Shown in pieces: positions 1-6,819 of a stretch of 7,726 nucleotides of DNA (position 1 is its first letter; every line of letters begins with the position of its first letter). The stretch is from Clostridiales bacterium. Its GTDB lineage: Bacteria; Bacillota; Desulfitobacteriia; Desulfitobacteriales; Desulfitobacteriaceae. The translations under genes and the position numbers were made by a program. Where the stretch lies: the NCBI GenBank assembly GCA_027357125.1, contig DAHVVW010000088.1:1-7726 (forward strand), read 5' to 3'. The notes below the pieces were generated by a model. The model had not been told where the DNA came from and made no database searches. It saw only the letters and a program-made list of their open reading frames with translations.

Positions 1-720
1 CCCTTTACGCCTCATGCCTGCAGTATCAATCAGGACATAGTTTTTATCTTCATATGTAAATGGAGTGTCAATTGCATCCCGCGTAGTTCCGGGAATGTTG
101 CTCACAATGACCCGTTCTTCCCCGATAAGTTTGTTAACAAGGGAAGATTTTCCGACATTCGGCCTGCCGATTACCGCAATCTTGATCACATCAGGTGCAT
201 ACTCCTCTTCGCCCTCCTCCGGAAAGCGGGAAACTACGGCGTCTAACAAATCCCCTGTATTCATCCCATGGACGGCAGAGATCGGAATAGCCTCCCCTAG
301 ACCCAGCTGCAGAAACTCATACAACTCACTCTCAGCCTTGGCGAAATTCTCCACTTTATTAGCCGTGAGCAGCACCGGTTTACGTGAACGGCGCAGGGTC
401 CTGGCAATCATTTCATCATCCGGAGTAAGTTCGGCCTTAGCATCCACTACAAATACAATCACGTCCGCTTCTTCGATCGCCAGTTCGGCCTGCTTCCGTA
501 TTTGCGCTGACATGGGCGTAGATTCTTCCCGAAACTCAATCCCGCCGGTATCGATTAAAGTAAATTTCCGTCCTAACCACTCTGCCTCACGATAAAGCCT
601 GTCCCTTGTTACCCCAGGTTTATTTTCCACGATGGCTACCATCCCGCCGGCAATCCGGTTAAAGAGAGTGGATTTGCCGACATTAGGCCGGCCAACAATC
701 GCTACGACCGGTTTACTCAC
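1..720 (-). CDS. der: Ribosome-assembly GTPase Der (EngA), N-terminal 240 codons, cut by window edge
   Basis: Der is a tandem-GTPase protein needed for assembly of the 50S ribosomal subunit in the cytoplasm. My translation of the minus strand from a GTG at 720 runs open to base 1. First G domain: G1 GRPNVGKS at residues 10-17, G2 threonine in PGVTRD (T38), G3 DTGG at 57-60, G4 NKVE at 121-124, G5 SA at 148-149. An acidic linker [10 protein letters not shown] follows near 168-177. The second G domain starts with GRPNVGKS at 185-192, PGTTRD at 210-215 and DTAGMRRKG at 232-240. The family is about 440 residues, so the rest of domain 2 and the KH-like domain lie beyond the window. The GTG start is set by GGAGGT at 734-729 with an 8-nt gap. 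The G4 of domain 1 ends in Glu, not the usual Asp. The gene lies 74 bp downstream of the DUF512 gene on the same strand. Identity is very secure. Confidence 0.97.
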   Translation of the reverse strand, partial: MSKPVVAIVGRPNVGKSTLFNRIAGGMVAIVENKPGVTRDRLYREAEWLGRKFTLIDTGGIEFREESTPMSAQIRKQAELAIEEADVIVFVVDAKAELTPDDEMIARTLRRSRKPVLLTANKVENFAKAESELYEFLQLGLGEAIPISAVHGMNTGDLLDAVVSRFPEEGEEEYAPDVIKIAVIGRPNVGKSSLVNKLIGEERVIVSNIPGTTRDAIDTPFTYEDKNYVLIDTAGMRRKG

Positions 721-737
721 TGATTCCCACCTCCAAA

Positions 738-772
738 TTCGATGTTCGATATTCGGCATTCGACATTCGATT
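738..772. repeat. Five tandem 7-bp repeats directly upstream of the der ribosome binding site
   Basis: On the plus strand five consecutive 7-mers begin with TTCG: TTCGATG, TTCGATA, TTCGGCA, TTCGACA, TTCGATT. They fill about half of the 74-bp gap between DUF512 and der and end 3 bp from the der Shine-Dalgarno. The phase is exact, and each unit differs from the others at one to three positions. Its function is unknown. It would be transcribed if the genes are co-transcribed. Confidence 0.85.
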
Positions 773-794
773 TTCATCCTAAGTATGGTTCAAA

Positions 795-2105
795 CTAACC
801 GTGTCTGATCAATGTTTCCAAAAATATTTGCCCGTTATTCTCTACAATTACGGCCTTTCCGTTTACCTGTTGTTCCAGCCACTCCACATTGTGTTCGTCC
901 AGAAAAATTCTTTCATCACTCTTGAGCATGATATCCGGAAGCAGAAATTCCTGTCCTTTAAGATCACCCGTCTGAGCAGCGATGTCCTGGGCTGTGAGCA
1001 ATCCCGCAACCGTGACCGTACTGCCGAAGAAATCGTTGCAGATGGGATGAATAAGCAAGGATAACCCCTGAACACGTTTCTCTAATTTTTGCTTAAGCCC
1101 CAGAAAAAAGTTCCCGGCTGAAACTCCGGTTATAAGGTGCACGATGCGTGGGGAAATGGATGTCGGCAAGCTGTCCCACCCTTCAGCGATTTCTGCCTGG
1201 AATTTAGCCGCCATGCCCACCCCATTTTCAAGCTGGGGAAAACCGTCATAAGTCTCTACCCCCGGAAAGTCCTGCCCTGCCAGGACATAAAACTCATCCG
1301 CAAAGTATACTAAGCGGCGTCCGGTTTCACGGTAGAATTCTTCCTGCCATTTATGGGCATGTTCGAGGAGTGTGCGTGCTTCGAAGCTATCGAACGAACG
1401 TAAGTCAGTTAGCTGCTCACGAAACTTGGTAAGCCCTACCGGCACTACCGCAATTGACTGCACCTGCGGATAAAACCCACCCAGACGCGCAACAGTCTCT
1501 GCCAGCACCTCCCCATCATTATACCCTGGAACCAGCACAATTTGAGTATGCATACTGATGCCGGCTTCAGCCAGCCGCCTAATCTGGTCCGCCAATTCCC
1601 CGGATCGCTTGTTTTGCATAAGCTTGACCCTGGCTGCGGGATCCCAGGCATGAACGGAAATATACAATGGGCTTAAGTGCAGGTCAAGGATTCTTTGAAA
1701 CTCAGCCTCAGACAGGTTAGAAAGCGTAATAAAGCTGCCCTGGCTTAGGGACAGACGGTAATCATCATCTTTATCATACAGAGTTCGCCGCATCCCTTCA
1801 GGCATCTGGGCCACAAAGCAAAAAACACAATTGTTGGTGCAGAATTTCAGACCCCCTGCACTTACCTTTTCCACTTCCAGTCCTAAAAACTCCTCTGGGT
1901 CTTTTTCGATGTCTATTTCCCACACTTCTCCATCTGCCTTCTCGATCAGCAGAGTAAATACTTCGTCAGCCGTTAGGTACTGGAAATCAATGATATCTTT
2001 AATTTCCTGACCATCAACTGCCATAACTTTATCCCCTGGCGCGATTTCCATTTCCGCGGCAATTCCGCCCGCTTCCACACGGGCAACCACAAGCCCATTA
2101 GGCAA
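795..2105 (-). CDS. DUF512 protein: PDZ domain plus radical-SAM-type Fe-S enzyme of unknown function
   Basis: This is the PDZ/radical-SAM/DUF512 family, found in clostridia and cyanobacteria; no reaction is established that I know of. Numbering is from the TTG at 2105 (436 residues). Residues 1-58 are PDZ-like (ARVEAGGIAAEMEIAPGDKV, then VDGQEI). A CxxxCxxC cluster-binding motif follows at C89, C93, C96, then KDDDYRL at 112-118, ISVHAWD at 149-155, VPGYNDG at 192-198 and DEFY at 270-273. The C-terminal DUF512 part has FFGSTVTVAGLL at 359-370 and FLDEH at 401-405. No signal peptide or membrane segment is visible, so it should be cytoplasmic. An in-frame TTG at 2120 would add five residues, but it overlaps the GGAGG (2118-2114) that sits 8 nt before the TTG at 2105, so I prefer 2105. 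It follows the membrane-protein gene by 26 bp and precedes der, a common clostridial arrangement. Family call is secure; function is open. Confidence 0.93.
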   Translation of the reverse strand: MPNGLVVARVEAGGIAAEMEIAPGDKVMAVDGQEIKDIIDFQYLTADEVFTLLIEKADGEVWEIDIEKDPEEFLGLEVEKVSAGGLKFCTNNCVFCFVAQMPEGMRRTLYDKDDDYRLSLSQGSFITLSNLSEAEFQRILDLHLSPLYISVHAWDPAARVKLMQNKRSGELADQIRRLAEAGISMHTQIVLVPGYNDGEVLAETVARLGGFYPQVQSIAVVPVGLTKFREQLTDLRSFDSFEARTLLEHAHKWQEEFYRETGRRLVYFADEFYVLAGQDFPGVETYDGFPQLENGVGMAAKFQAEIAEGWDSLPTSISPRIVHLITGVSAGNFFLGLKQKLEKRVQGLSLLIHPICNDFFGSTVTVAGLLTAQDIAAQTGDLKGQEFLLPDIMLKSDERIFLDEHNVEWLEQQVNGKAVIVENNGQIFLETLIRHG

Positions 2106-2118
2106 AAAAACAACCTCC
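2103..2118 (-). promoter_or_regulatory. Shine-Dalgarno and TTG start that decide the DUF512 N-terminus
   Basis: On the minus strand GGAGG (2118-2114) is followed by 8 nt and then TTG (2105-2103). The spacer and start share a run of seven T (2110-2104). The longest ORF would start at TTG 2120, inside this ribosome binding site, and has no comparable site of its own. One-base slippage in the T run would change spacing but not the downstream frame. Confidence 0.7.
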
Positions 2119-2131
2119 AATTACCAAAGCT

Positions 2132-2737
2132 TTAAGCTTCTTCAATATCACGTACTTCTTCCCCTTCTTCGGCAGCGTCAGGCTGAGAAGGCTGGACCCC
2201 TGCCATACGCTCTCTCCAGCCTCTGACTAGACCTCCCATGGCCAAAAATGCAACCCAGAAATTCCAGGTAAAATCATCAGGAAGATCAGCAAACCTCACA
2301 ATTCCATCTAAGAAAAATACTGATAGTAGTTGATTGATTAGCAAACCTCCGCTAATCGCAGCCGCTACCTCCCAATATTCATGGGCGCTGATATAAGCGG
2401 TTAACACGATGACCCCTGCAAAGAGCCACTTATTTGCGAGAAAAATTCCAGGTTCATTGACCAGGAAAAGATCTTGACTGATAAGAGCGAGCACGACCAA
2501 GACAAGGGGCAGTACACGCCGCTTAGCTTGGTGCCATGCCCAGAGCCAGCAAACCAAAATCACAGCCAAGCGCGCATAATGCCAATTCCACGGATAATAC
2601 GGAGCAAACAACGACTCTAAAACCCGGCCGCCCATCCACGCTCCAGCCAGAGAAATCAACATCCGCTTTCCCGGGATTTTCTCAGCCCAAAATCCAAATG
2701 CGAGAGAGAAAATAATCCACTCACCGTAAGGTAACAT
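2132..2737 (-). CDS. Polytopic membrane protein of unknown function (possibly YphA-like)
   Basis: I do not recognise this 201-residue protein with certainty. It is very hydrophobic and rich in Trp. Likely membrane segments lie near residues 4-18, 25-40, 54-70, 75-93, 104-118, 122-142 and 158-172, so about six or seven. The C-terminus (about 183-201) is a soluble acidic tail with many Glu and Asp, probably cytoplasmic. There is no signal peptide cleavage site and no recognisable catalytic motif. The ATG at 2737 is preceded by GGGAGG with a 7-nt spacing, which supports the start. It sits 21 bp after the SEDS gene and 26 bp before DUF512, so it is probably co-transcribed with both. In Bacillus a membrane protein of similar size, YphA, is encoded next to der; kinship is inference from size, topology and position. 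A role near the wall polymerase or in envelope homeostasis is possible but not shown. Confidence 0.85.
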   Translation of the reverse strand: MLPYGEWIIFSLAFGFWAEKIPGKRMLISLAGAWMGGRVLESLFAPYYPWNWHYARLAVILVCWLWAWHQAKRRVLPLVLVVLALISQDLFLVNEPGIFLANKWLFAGVIVLTAYISAHEYWEVAAAISGGLLINQLLSVFFLDGIVRFADLPDDFTWNFWVAFLAMGGLVRGWRERMAGVQPSQPDAAEEGEEVRDIEEA

Positions 2738-2758
2738 CCCTTACCCTCCCAGTGTTTC

Positions 2759-3901
2759 TTAAGCTCTCCCTATTATTCCCTTCTTGGCCCACTTTAGACT
2801 GGTATTCGAACTGGCGGTGCGCCGGCGTGACAGATTAAGCAGAATCCCTATCTCAAACATAGTGACAGACAGGGAACTCCCTCCATATGAGATCAAAGGC
2901 AAAGTAATCCCGGTAACCGGGAGCACACCGGTAACTACCGCCAAATTGATTGCGGTCTGAATCGCCAAGGTAGAAGTCAGCCCGAAAGCTAAAAGTTTGC
3001 CAAATCTATCCGGACATGCGCGCGCTGTTTTGTAACCGCGGGCAAACAGGCCCACAAATAACCCTACGAGGAGCAAGGTACCCCAAAGCCCAAGTTCTTC
3101 CCCGATAATGGCAAAGATCATATCCGTAAAATTTTCCGGCAAAAACCCATACTTCTGTCTACTCTGACCAAGCCCCACTCCCAAAAGCCCTCCTGAACCG
3201 AAGGCTATTTGGGCGTTAATAATCTGATAACCCATATCAGCGGAGTATGCCCACGGATTTAACCACACCAATATTCGCTGCCATTGGTATTCCGTATTCC
3301 GGACAAGGTACATCAGGGGGAGCCCAAACAGGGGAATGGCCGTAAGGAAATATTTTAACGGCAACTCCGTCTGGAGTAGCATGGCTGCAGCAGTCAAGAG
3401 TAAAACCATAGTGGTGCCCAAATCCGGCTGTTTATAAATCAGGGCCAGCAGGGGCAAAAGTACTCCTAAGGGCAAAGCAAGATCCTTGAGCTTGCGCACC
3501 GGATAACGGTCGAGAATATGGGCGTAAAATAGCACCAGAGCAAACTTAGCAATTTCCGAAGGCTGAAAACTAAAGTCGTCCCCAAATTTCAACCAGCGTG
3601 CAGAACCATTGAGCGTGACCGATGCCTCATTAAAAAGCACCGCCAACAATAGAAAAAGACTAAGTATAATGCCAACACCCGCAAATCTGCGCCAGAACTT
3701 GTACGGGACTAAGAGCGCTATGAGGGCCCCTCCGCTCCCAATTAAGGCCCATTTAAATTGTTGCAGAAAATAATAATAAGGAGTTTTAGTGGCATTATAC
3801 CCCTGGACCGCACCCGAACTAAGAACCATGATTAAGCCAAACACTAAGATGGCTACAGCCAAAAACAAGAGCTTATAGTCTATGGGTCCCACTCTCCGCA
3901 T
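2759..3901 (-). CDS. ftsW: SEDS-family peptidoglycan polymerase, FtsW/SpoVE type
   Basis: SEDS proteins are membrane glycosyltransferases that polymerise lipid II into glycan strands with a partner class B PBP. Numbering is from the ATG at 3901 (380 residues, normal length). About ten membrane segments are visible. Family signatures: NGSARWL at 98-104, QPSEIAK at 113-119, QPDLGT at 158-163, the extracellular-loop motif LPENFTDMIFA with the expected catalytic Asp at D260, GEELG following it, and PLISYGGSS at 335-343. The C-terminus is a short basic tail. An in-frame ATG at 3910 would add three residues, but its AAAGGG abuts the start with no spacing, while the same motif lies 9 nt before ATG 3901. 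FtsW, SpoVE and RodA are hard to separate by eye; the C-terminal half looks FtsW/SpoVE-like. No partner PBP or dcw gene is in view, so this may be an extra paralogue. It begins a close-packed group with the membrane protein and DUF512. Confidence 0.93.
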   Translation of the reverse strand: MRRVGPIDYKLLFLAVAILVFGLIMVLSSGAVQGYNATKTPYYYFLQQFKWALIGSGGALIALLVPYKFWRRFAGVGIILSLFLLLAVLFNEASVTLNGSARWLKFGDDFSFQPSEIAKFALVLFYAHILDRYPVRKLKDLALPLGVLLPLLALIYKQPDLGTTMVLLLTAAAMLLQTELPLKYFLTAIPLFGLPLMYLVRNTEYQWQRILVWLNPWAYSADMGYQIINAQIAFGSGGLLGVGLGQSRQKYGFLPENFTDMIFAIIGEELGLWGTLLLVGLFVGLFARGYKTARACPDRFGKLLAFGLTSTLAIQTAINLAVVTGVLPVTGITLPLISYGGSSLSVTMFEIGILLNLSRRRTASSNTSLKWAKKGIIGRA

Positions 3902-3928
3902 GTTCCCCATCCCTTTGCTTTAGATACC

Positions 3929-3957
3929 TTTACTTTATTTTATTTACTTTACTTTAA
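3929..3957. repeat. AT-rich imperfect 5-bp repeat (TTTAC/TTTAT) in the gap upstream of ftsW
   Basis: Plus-strand units TTTAC, TTTAT, TTTAT, TTAC, TTTAC, TTTAA follow one another, with one unit a base short. It lies between the ispH-rpsA terminator and the SEDS gene. I looked for a sigma-A promoter in the gap 3911-4016. The best elements on the minus strand are TTGAGG and a TAAAAT, but they are 24 nt apart, so I do not call one. The tract may act as an AT-rich upstream or leader element. Confidence 0.5.
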
Positions 3958-4016
3958 ATTTATTTGCCTCAAAATACCTTTTTTCGATTCTTTCTGCGAT
4001 TTTTGTGCGACGTGAA

Positions 4017-4050
4017 AATGACTTCCTACTCCTTCGAGCAAGAAGTCATT
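4017..4050 (-). terminator. Hairpin terminator after ispH-rpsA
   Basis: The minus strand folds into a 15-bp stem with a GAAG tetraloop. The outer nine pairs (AATGACTTC with GAAGTCATT) are perfect, and the inner six include two G-U pairs. It ends 26 nt after the stop codon of ispH-rpsA. The U tract is short (TTTT, then CAC), and its bases belong in part to the stem, so termination may be incomplete and allow some read-through to ftsW. On the plus strand no U tract follows, so the direction is minus. Confidence 0.75.
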
Positions 4051-4075
4051 AACCAGGTCTGATGTACACGCCTAA

Positions 4076-6088
4076 TTAGCTCTCGCTATCCCGGTTCCCG
4101 ACAACATCTCCGATGGTTACTTCCGGAATATCCGGTTGGCTGGCAACTTCCTCCGCGGTTAAAGCAGCATCGGCCTCCGCAGCCGCTTCCCTGATGCTAA
4201 GGCTGATCCGTTTCTCTTCCGGCTTACATTCGATTACTTTAGCACTGATCATATCTCCGACTTGCACAACCTCTTCTACTTTAGCCACCCGTCGGTTAGC
4301 TAACTGGGAAATATGAACAAGGGCATCCACTCCGTCTTCTAACTGGACGAAGGCACCAAAGGGAGCGATACGCACCACTTTACCCGTTACCAGGGAGCCG
4401 ACGGGATATTTGTCCCCGACAGCAGACCACGGGCTTTGTTTAAGCTGTTTTAAGCCTAAGGCTACCTTTTCATGTTCACGGTCTACTTTAAGAACCTGAA
4501 CTTCAACTTCATCTTCAACCTGAAGCAATTCAGATGGATGCTTGAGCCGGGAATAGGCCATATCAGAAACATGCAAGAGTCCGTCCATTCCGCCGATATC
4601 AACAAATGCGCCAAAGTTGGCCAAGCGGCGCACAACCCCTTTAACTACATCTCCTTCGTGCAGAGTCTCCATTAACCCTTTGCGTTTACTTTCCTGTTCT
4701 TCAGCTAAAATAGCTTTTTGCGAAAGCACCACTTTTTTCTTGCCTGGGTCAAATTCAATAACGCGCAGGCGCAACGTCTGGCCCAAAAACTGATTCAGAT
4801 CCTCCACATACCCAAACTGAATTTGGGAAGCAGGCACAAATCCCCTCATGCCAACATTGACTAAAAGTCCGCCTTTGACAACCTCGATCACTTTGGCCTG
4901 AATCTCTTCTTTACTCTCAGCCAGCTCGGCCAATCGATCCATAGACCCGGCCTCATCAGCCCGTCGTTTGGAAAGAACGGGGTACCCTTCTTCATTTTCT
5001 ACCCTGAGAACTACCACCGAAATCTGATCTCCCATAGAAACCACATCTTCCGGCTTCGTCACGGAACCAACCGCTAGTTCCCTGCGCGCGATAACCCCTT
5101 CTGACTTCCAACCGATATCCACAAAAACTTCATCATCTGTCATTTTCACGACCGTGCCGGTGACCAGGGCTCCACGATGGAGTTTCTGCAACCCTTCATC
5201 CCAGCTTTCCATGTTCATGCCTTCCTGATTTCTTTCGTCAGCACCTTGTGCTACCGGTTCCTTTTCATCCATTTCCGACATCTTTCTATAAACCTCCTCG
5301 ATTATCCAATCCGGCGTGGAAGCTCCGGCTGTGAGCCCTGCCGTCTTAGCTCCTTTGAACCAGATTTCTTCTAATTCAGAAGCAGTCTCTACTAAATAAG
5401 TGGGTGCTTTGTCCGTGCAAATCCTTGCAAGCTTGCGGGTATTGGCGCTGCTCTTCCCACCGACTACTACCATGACATCGACCTGGTCAGACAACGCGCG
5501 TGCGGCATCTTGGCGTTCCTGGGTAGCGCTGCAGATCGTGTTAACCACAGTGATATCCTCTGTATGGCAGCGCAGCTCGTCCACAATCGCGTTATAGTTA
5601 ACTATCGGCTGTGTCGTCTGAGCTAACACTGTCAGACTTTGGTAATGAGGAAGAGAACACGCTTCCTCAACTGTCTCTATCGCTAAGGCTTGTCCTCCGG
5701 CCCAGCCGAGAATTCCCTGAACTTCCGGGTGTTCTTTATCCCCCACCACAATCACTTGGCGAGTCTCCGCAGCTGTGGCTGCAAGCTGTTGCGCCTTTTG
5801 CACGAAAGGACAAGTGGCATCAATTATTTCAATCTCAGCTTCTTCCGCTTCCCGGTAAACTTGGGGAGCTACACCATGTGAGCGAATGATCACAGTCTTG
5901 GCTTGGGCATCTTTAACAGATGCCACAGCGCGCACCCCGCGCTCTGCCAAGCGCTCCACCACTTGGCGGTTGTGAATCAGTGGCCCTAAAGTAGCCACAT
6001 CCTTAGTTGCAGCGGATTTTTCGACTAAATCAAGCGCCCGTTGGACACCGAAACAAAATCCGGCTTTATCCGCTCGAATAACCTCCAA
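4076..6088 (-). CDS. ispH-rpsA: Fused IspH (HMBPP reductase) and ribosomal protein S1
   Basis: One 670-codon frame encodes two proteins in series. Residues 1 to about 270 are IspH, the last enzyme of the MEP pathway, which reduces HMBPP to IPP and DMAPP with a [4Fe-4S] cluster. Cluster cysteines are C12 (AGFCFGV), C93 (ATCPF) and C186 (NTICSATQ). Substrate-site residues include H39, H71 (SHG), H120 and E122 (HPEV), T158/T159 (QTT) and S257 (AGAS). A charged linker (272-302) leads to four S1 RNA-binding domains at about 305-375, 395-460, 478-548 and 563-633, the last two with the strong NFGAFV and PFGAFV signatures. The tail (636-670) is acidic. The TTG start at 6088 is fixed by AAGGAGGT 7 nt upstream and by the canonical IspH N-terminus. 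This fusion is known in clostridia. In the sugar-phosphate loop GGKSSANT, the second Ser of the usual NSSN pattern reads Ala (A215). No stop or frameshift separates the halves. Confidence 0.97.
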   Translation of the reverse strand: MEVIRADKAGFCFGVQRALDLVEKSAATKDVATLGPLIHNRQVVERLAERGVRAVASVKDAQAKTVIIRSHGVAPQVYREAEEAEIEIIDATCPFVQKAQQLAATAAETRQVIVVGDKEHPEVQGILGWAGGQALAIETVEEACSLPHYQSLTVLAQTTQPIVNYNAIVDELRCHTEDITVVNTICSATQERQDAARALSDQVDVMVVVGGKSSANTRKLARICTDKAPTYLVETASELEEIWFKGAKTAGLTAGASTPDWIIEEVYRKMSEMDEKEPVAQGADERNQEGMNMESWDEGLQKLHRGALVTGTVVKMTDDEVFVDIGWKSEGVIARRELAVGSVTKPEDVVSMGDQISVVVLRVENEEGYPVLSKRRADEAGSMDRLAELAESKEEIQAKVIEVVKGGLLVNVGMRGFVPASQIQFGYVEDLNQFLGQTLRLRVIEFDPGKKKVVLSQKAILAEEQESKRKGLMETLHEGDVVKGVVRRLANFGAFVDIGGMDGLLHVSDMAYSRLKHPSELLQVEDEVEVQVLKVDREHEKVALGLKQLKQSPWSAVGDKYPVGSLVTGKVVRIAPFGAFVQLEDGVDALVHISQLANRRVAKVEEVVQVGDMISAKVIECKPEEKRISLSIREAAAEADAALTAEEVASQPDIPEVTIGDVVGNRDSES
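5210..5226 (-). promoter_or_regulatory. Possible internal ribosome binding site and start for free S1
   Basis: Within the linker of the fusion, AGGAAGG (5226-5220) stands 7 nt before an in-frame ATG at 5212-5210 (residue 293), and 1 nt before another ATG at 5218 (residue 291). Initiation at 5212 would give a 378-residue protein with exactly the four S1 domains, the size of stand-alone S1 in Gram-positive bacteria. The site is not a perfect Shine-Dalgarno. Use in the cell is inference. Confidence 0.4.
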
Positions 6089-6093
6089 CTTTT

Positions 6094-6155
6094 AACCTCC
6101 TTAGCAGCGGATATATAAGGAAAAACTCCCTAAGACAAATATTTCGCTGCTTAGG
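6094..6155 (-). promoter_or_regulatory. Leader hairpin overlapping the ispH-rpsA Shine-Dalgarno
   Basis: On the minus strand CCTAAGCAGCG (6155-6145) can pair with CGCTGCTAAGG (6109-6099), 10 of 11 positions. The enclosed sequence adds ATAT with ATAT (6142-6139 and 6114-6111) and a six-pair inner stem (6132-6127 with 6121-6116, one G-U) closed by a 5-nt loop. The last bases of the 3' arm are the AAGG of the AAGGAGGT that serves the TTG start at 6088. Folding would cover half of the binding site. This is seen by eye, with no energy calculation, and the regulatory role is inference. The rest of the gap (6156-6225) has a T7 run after plsC but no hairpin before it. Confidence 0.5.
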
Positions 6156-6225
6156 CTTCAAATTCCTGCTGTATCACTTTACTTTTCCATCTTTAACGTT
6201 CCCTGGGCGCAAAAAAACATGCGGT

Positions 6226-6819
6226 CTAAATTTCAGGCAATTGATCGAGAGCGTCCATTATCTTTTGCGCTACCCACTCCCGCCGATTTTCTACATTGGC
6301 AGGGGGTTTAAGCATCTCTGGCGTAAGCGGTTCGCCGATGACCATCCCAACTTTGCCCCAGCCCTTGGTAAACAGGCTGCGGGTGCCACTAACACGCACA
6401 GGAACAATCGGTGCCTGGCTCTTTTCCATAAACAGAACGATTCCCGGCAGAGCTTTCTGGATTTGCCCCGTCTTGGAACGTGTCCCTTCCGGAAACACCC
6501 CCAAGATTTTATGTTCTTTGAGAACGGCCAGGGATTGGCGGATCGCACTCGTGTCTCCTTGACCCCTTTTAACCGGGAAAGCCCCCAAGTGACGAACAGC
6601 CCATCCTAAGACCGGAACGTGAAAAAGTTCATCTTTAGCCATATAGCAAACCTGGCGGCGCAGGCCGCAACCAATAAGCACCGGGTCCCACAGGCTAACA
6701 TGATTGGATGCGAGTATTACCGGCCCTTCAGCCGGGACATTTTCCAACCCTCTTAACTTCCAGCCCATTAGGCGAAACGGAAGCGACATCACAGTCTTGG
6801 CGAAACCGTAAAAACTCAT
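6226..6819 (-). CDS. plsC: 1-acyl-sn-glycerol-3-phosphate acyltransferase (PlsC)
   Basis: PlsC transfers an acyl chain to lysophosphatidic acid to make phosphatidic acid, the precursor of membrane phospholipids, at the inner face of the membrane. The 197-residue protein has all family blocks: catalytic NHVSLWD (HX4D, H40 and D45), GAFPVKRG at 79-86, substrate-binding FPEGTRS at 109-115, and IVPV at 138-141. The N-terminus (1-20) is hydrophobic and amphipathic and probably attaches it to the membrane; there is no long transmembrane helix. Length fits the short Gram-positive form. The ATG at 6819 overlaps the cmk stop codon (ATGA) and has AGGAGGG 6 nt upstream, so start and coupling to cmk are well supported. 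It is followed by ispH-rpsA after 137 bp. The cmk-plsC-ispH order is common in clostridia. The exact acceptor preference cannot be read from the sequence. Confidence 0.95.
   Translation of the reverse strand: MSFYGFAKTVMSLPFRLMGWKLRGLENVPAEGPVILASNHVSLWDPVLIGCGLRRQVCYMAKDELFHVPVLGWAVRHLGAFPVKRGQGDTSAIRQSLAVLKEHKILGVFPEGTRSKTGQIQKALPGIVLFMEKSQAPIVPVRVSGTRSLFTKGWGKVGMVIGEPLTPEMLKPPANVENRREWVAQKIMDALDQLPEI

Noticed and set aside
65..595. 176-codon open frame on the plus strand
   Set aside because: It is the antisense shadow of der, whose minus-strand translation contains all GTPase motifs. The plus frame is Ser/Thr-rich with no family signature.
2127..2139. Two AAGCTT palindromes flanking the stop codon of the membrane-protein gene
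   Set aside because: They are one base apart and cannot form a useful hairpin; probably chance.
3911..4016. Promoter for ftsW from TTGAGG and TAAAAT on the minus strand
   Set aside because: The elements are 24 nt apart, and other pairings have poor hexamers. The tract is so AT-rich that -10-like words are expected by chance.
5400..5889. Several plus-strand frames of 63-92 codons opposite IspH
   Set aside because: All oppose conserved IspH codons including cluster cysteines; their composition is that of antisense reading.
6190..6225. T7 run on the minus strand after the plsC stop as a terminator
   Set aside because: No GC-rich hairpin precedes the run, so I do not call termination; plsC and ispH-rpsA may share a transcript.
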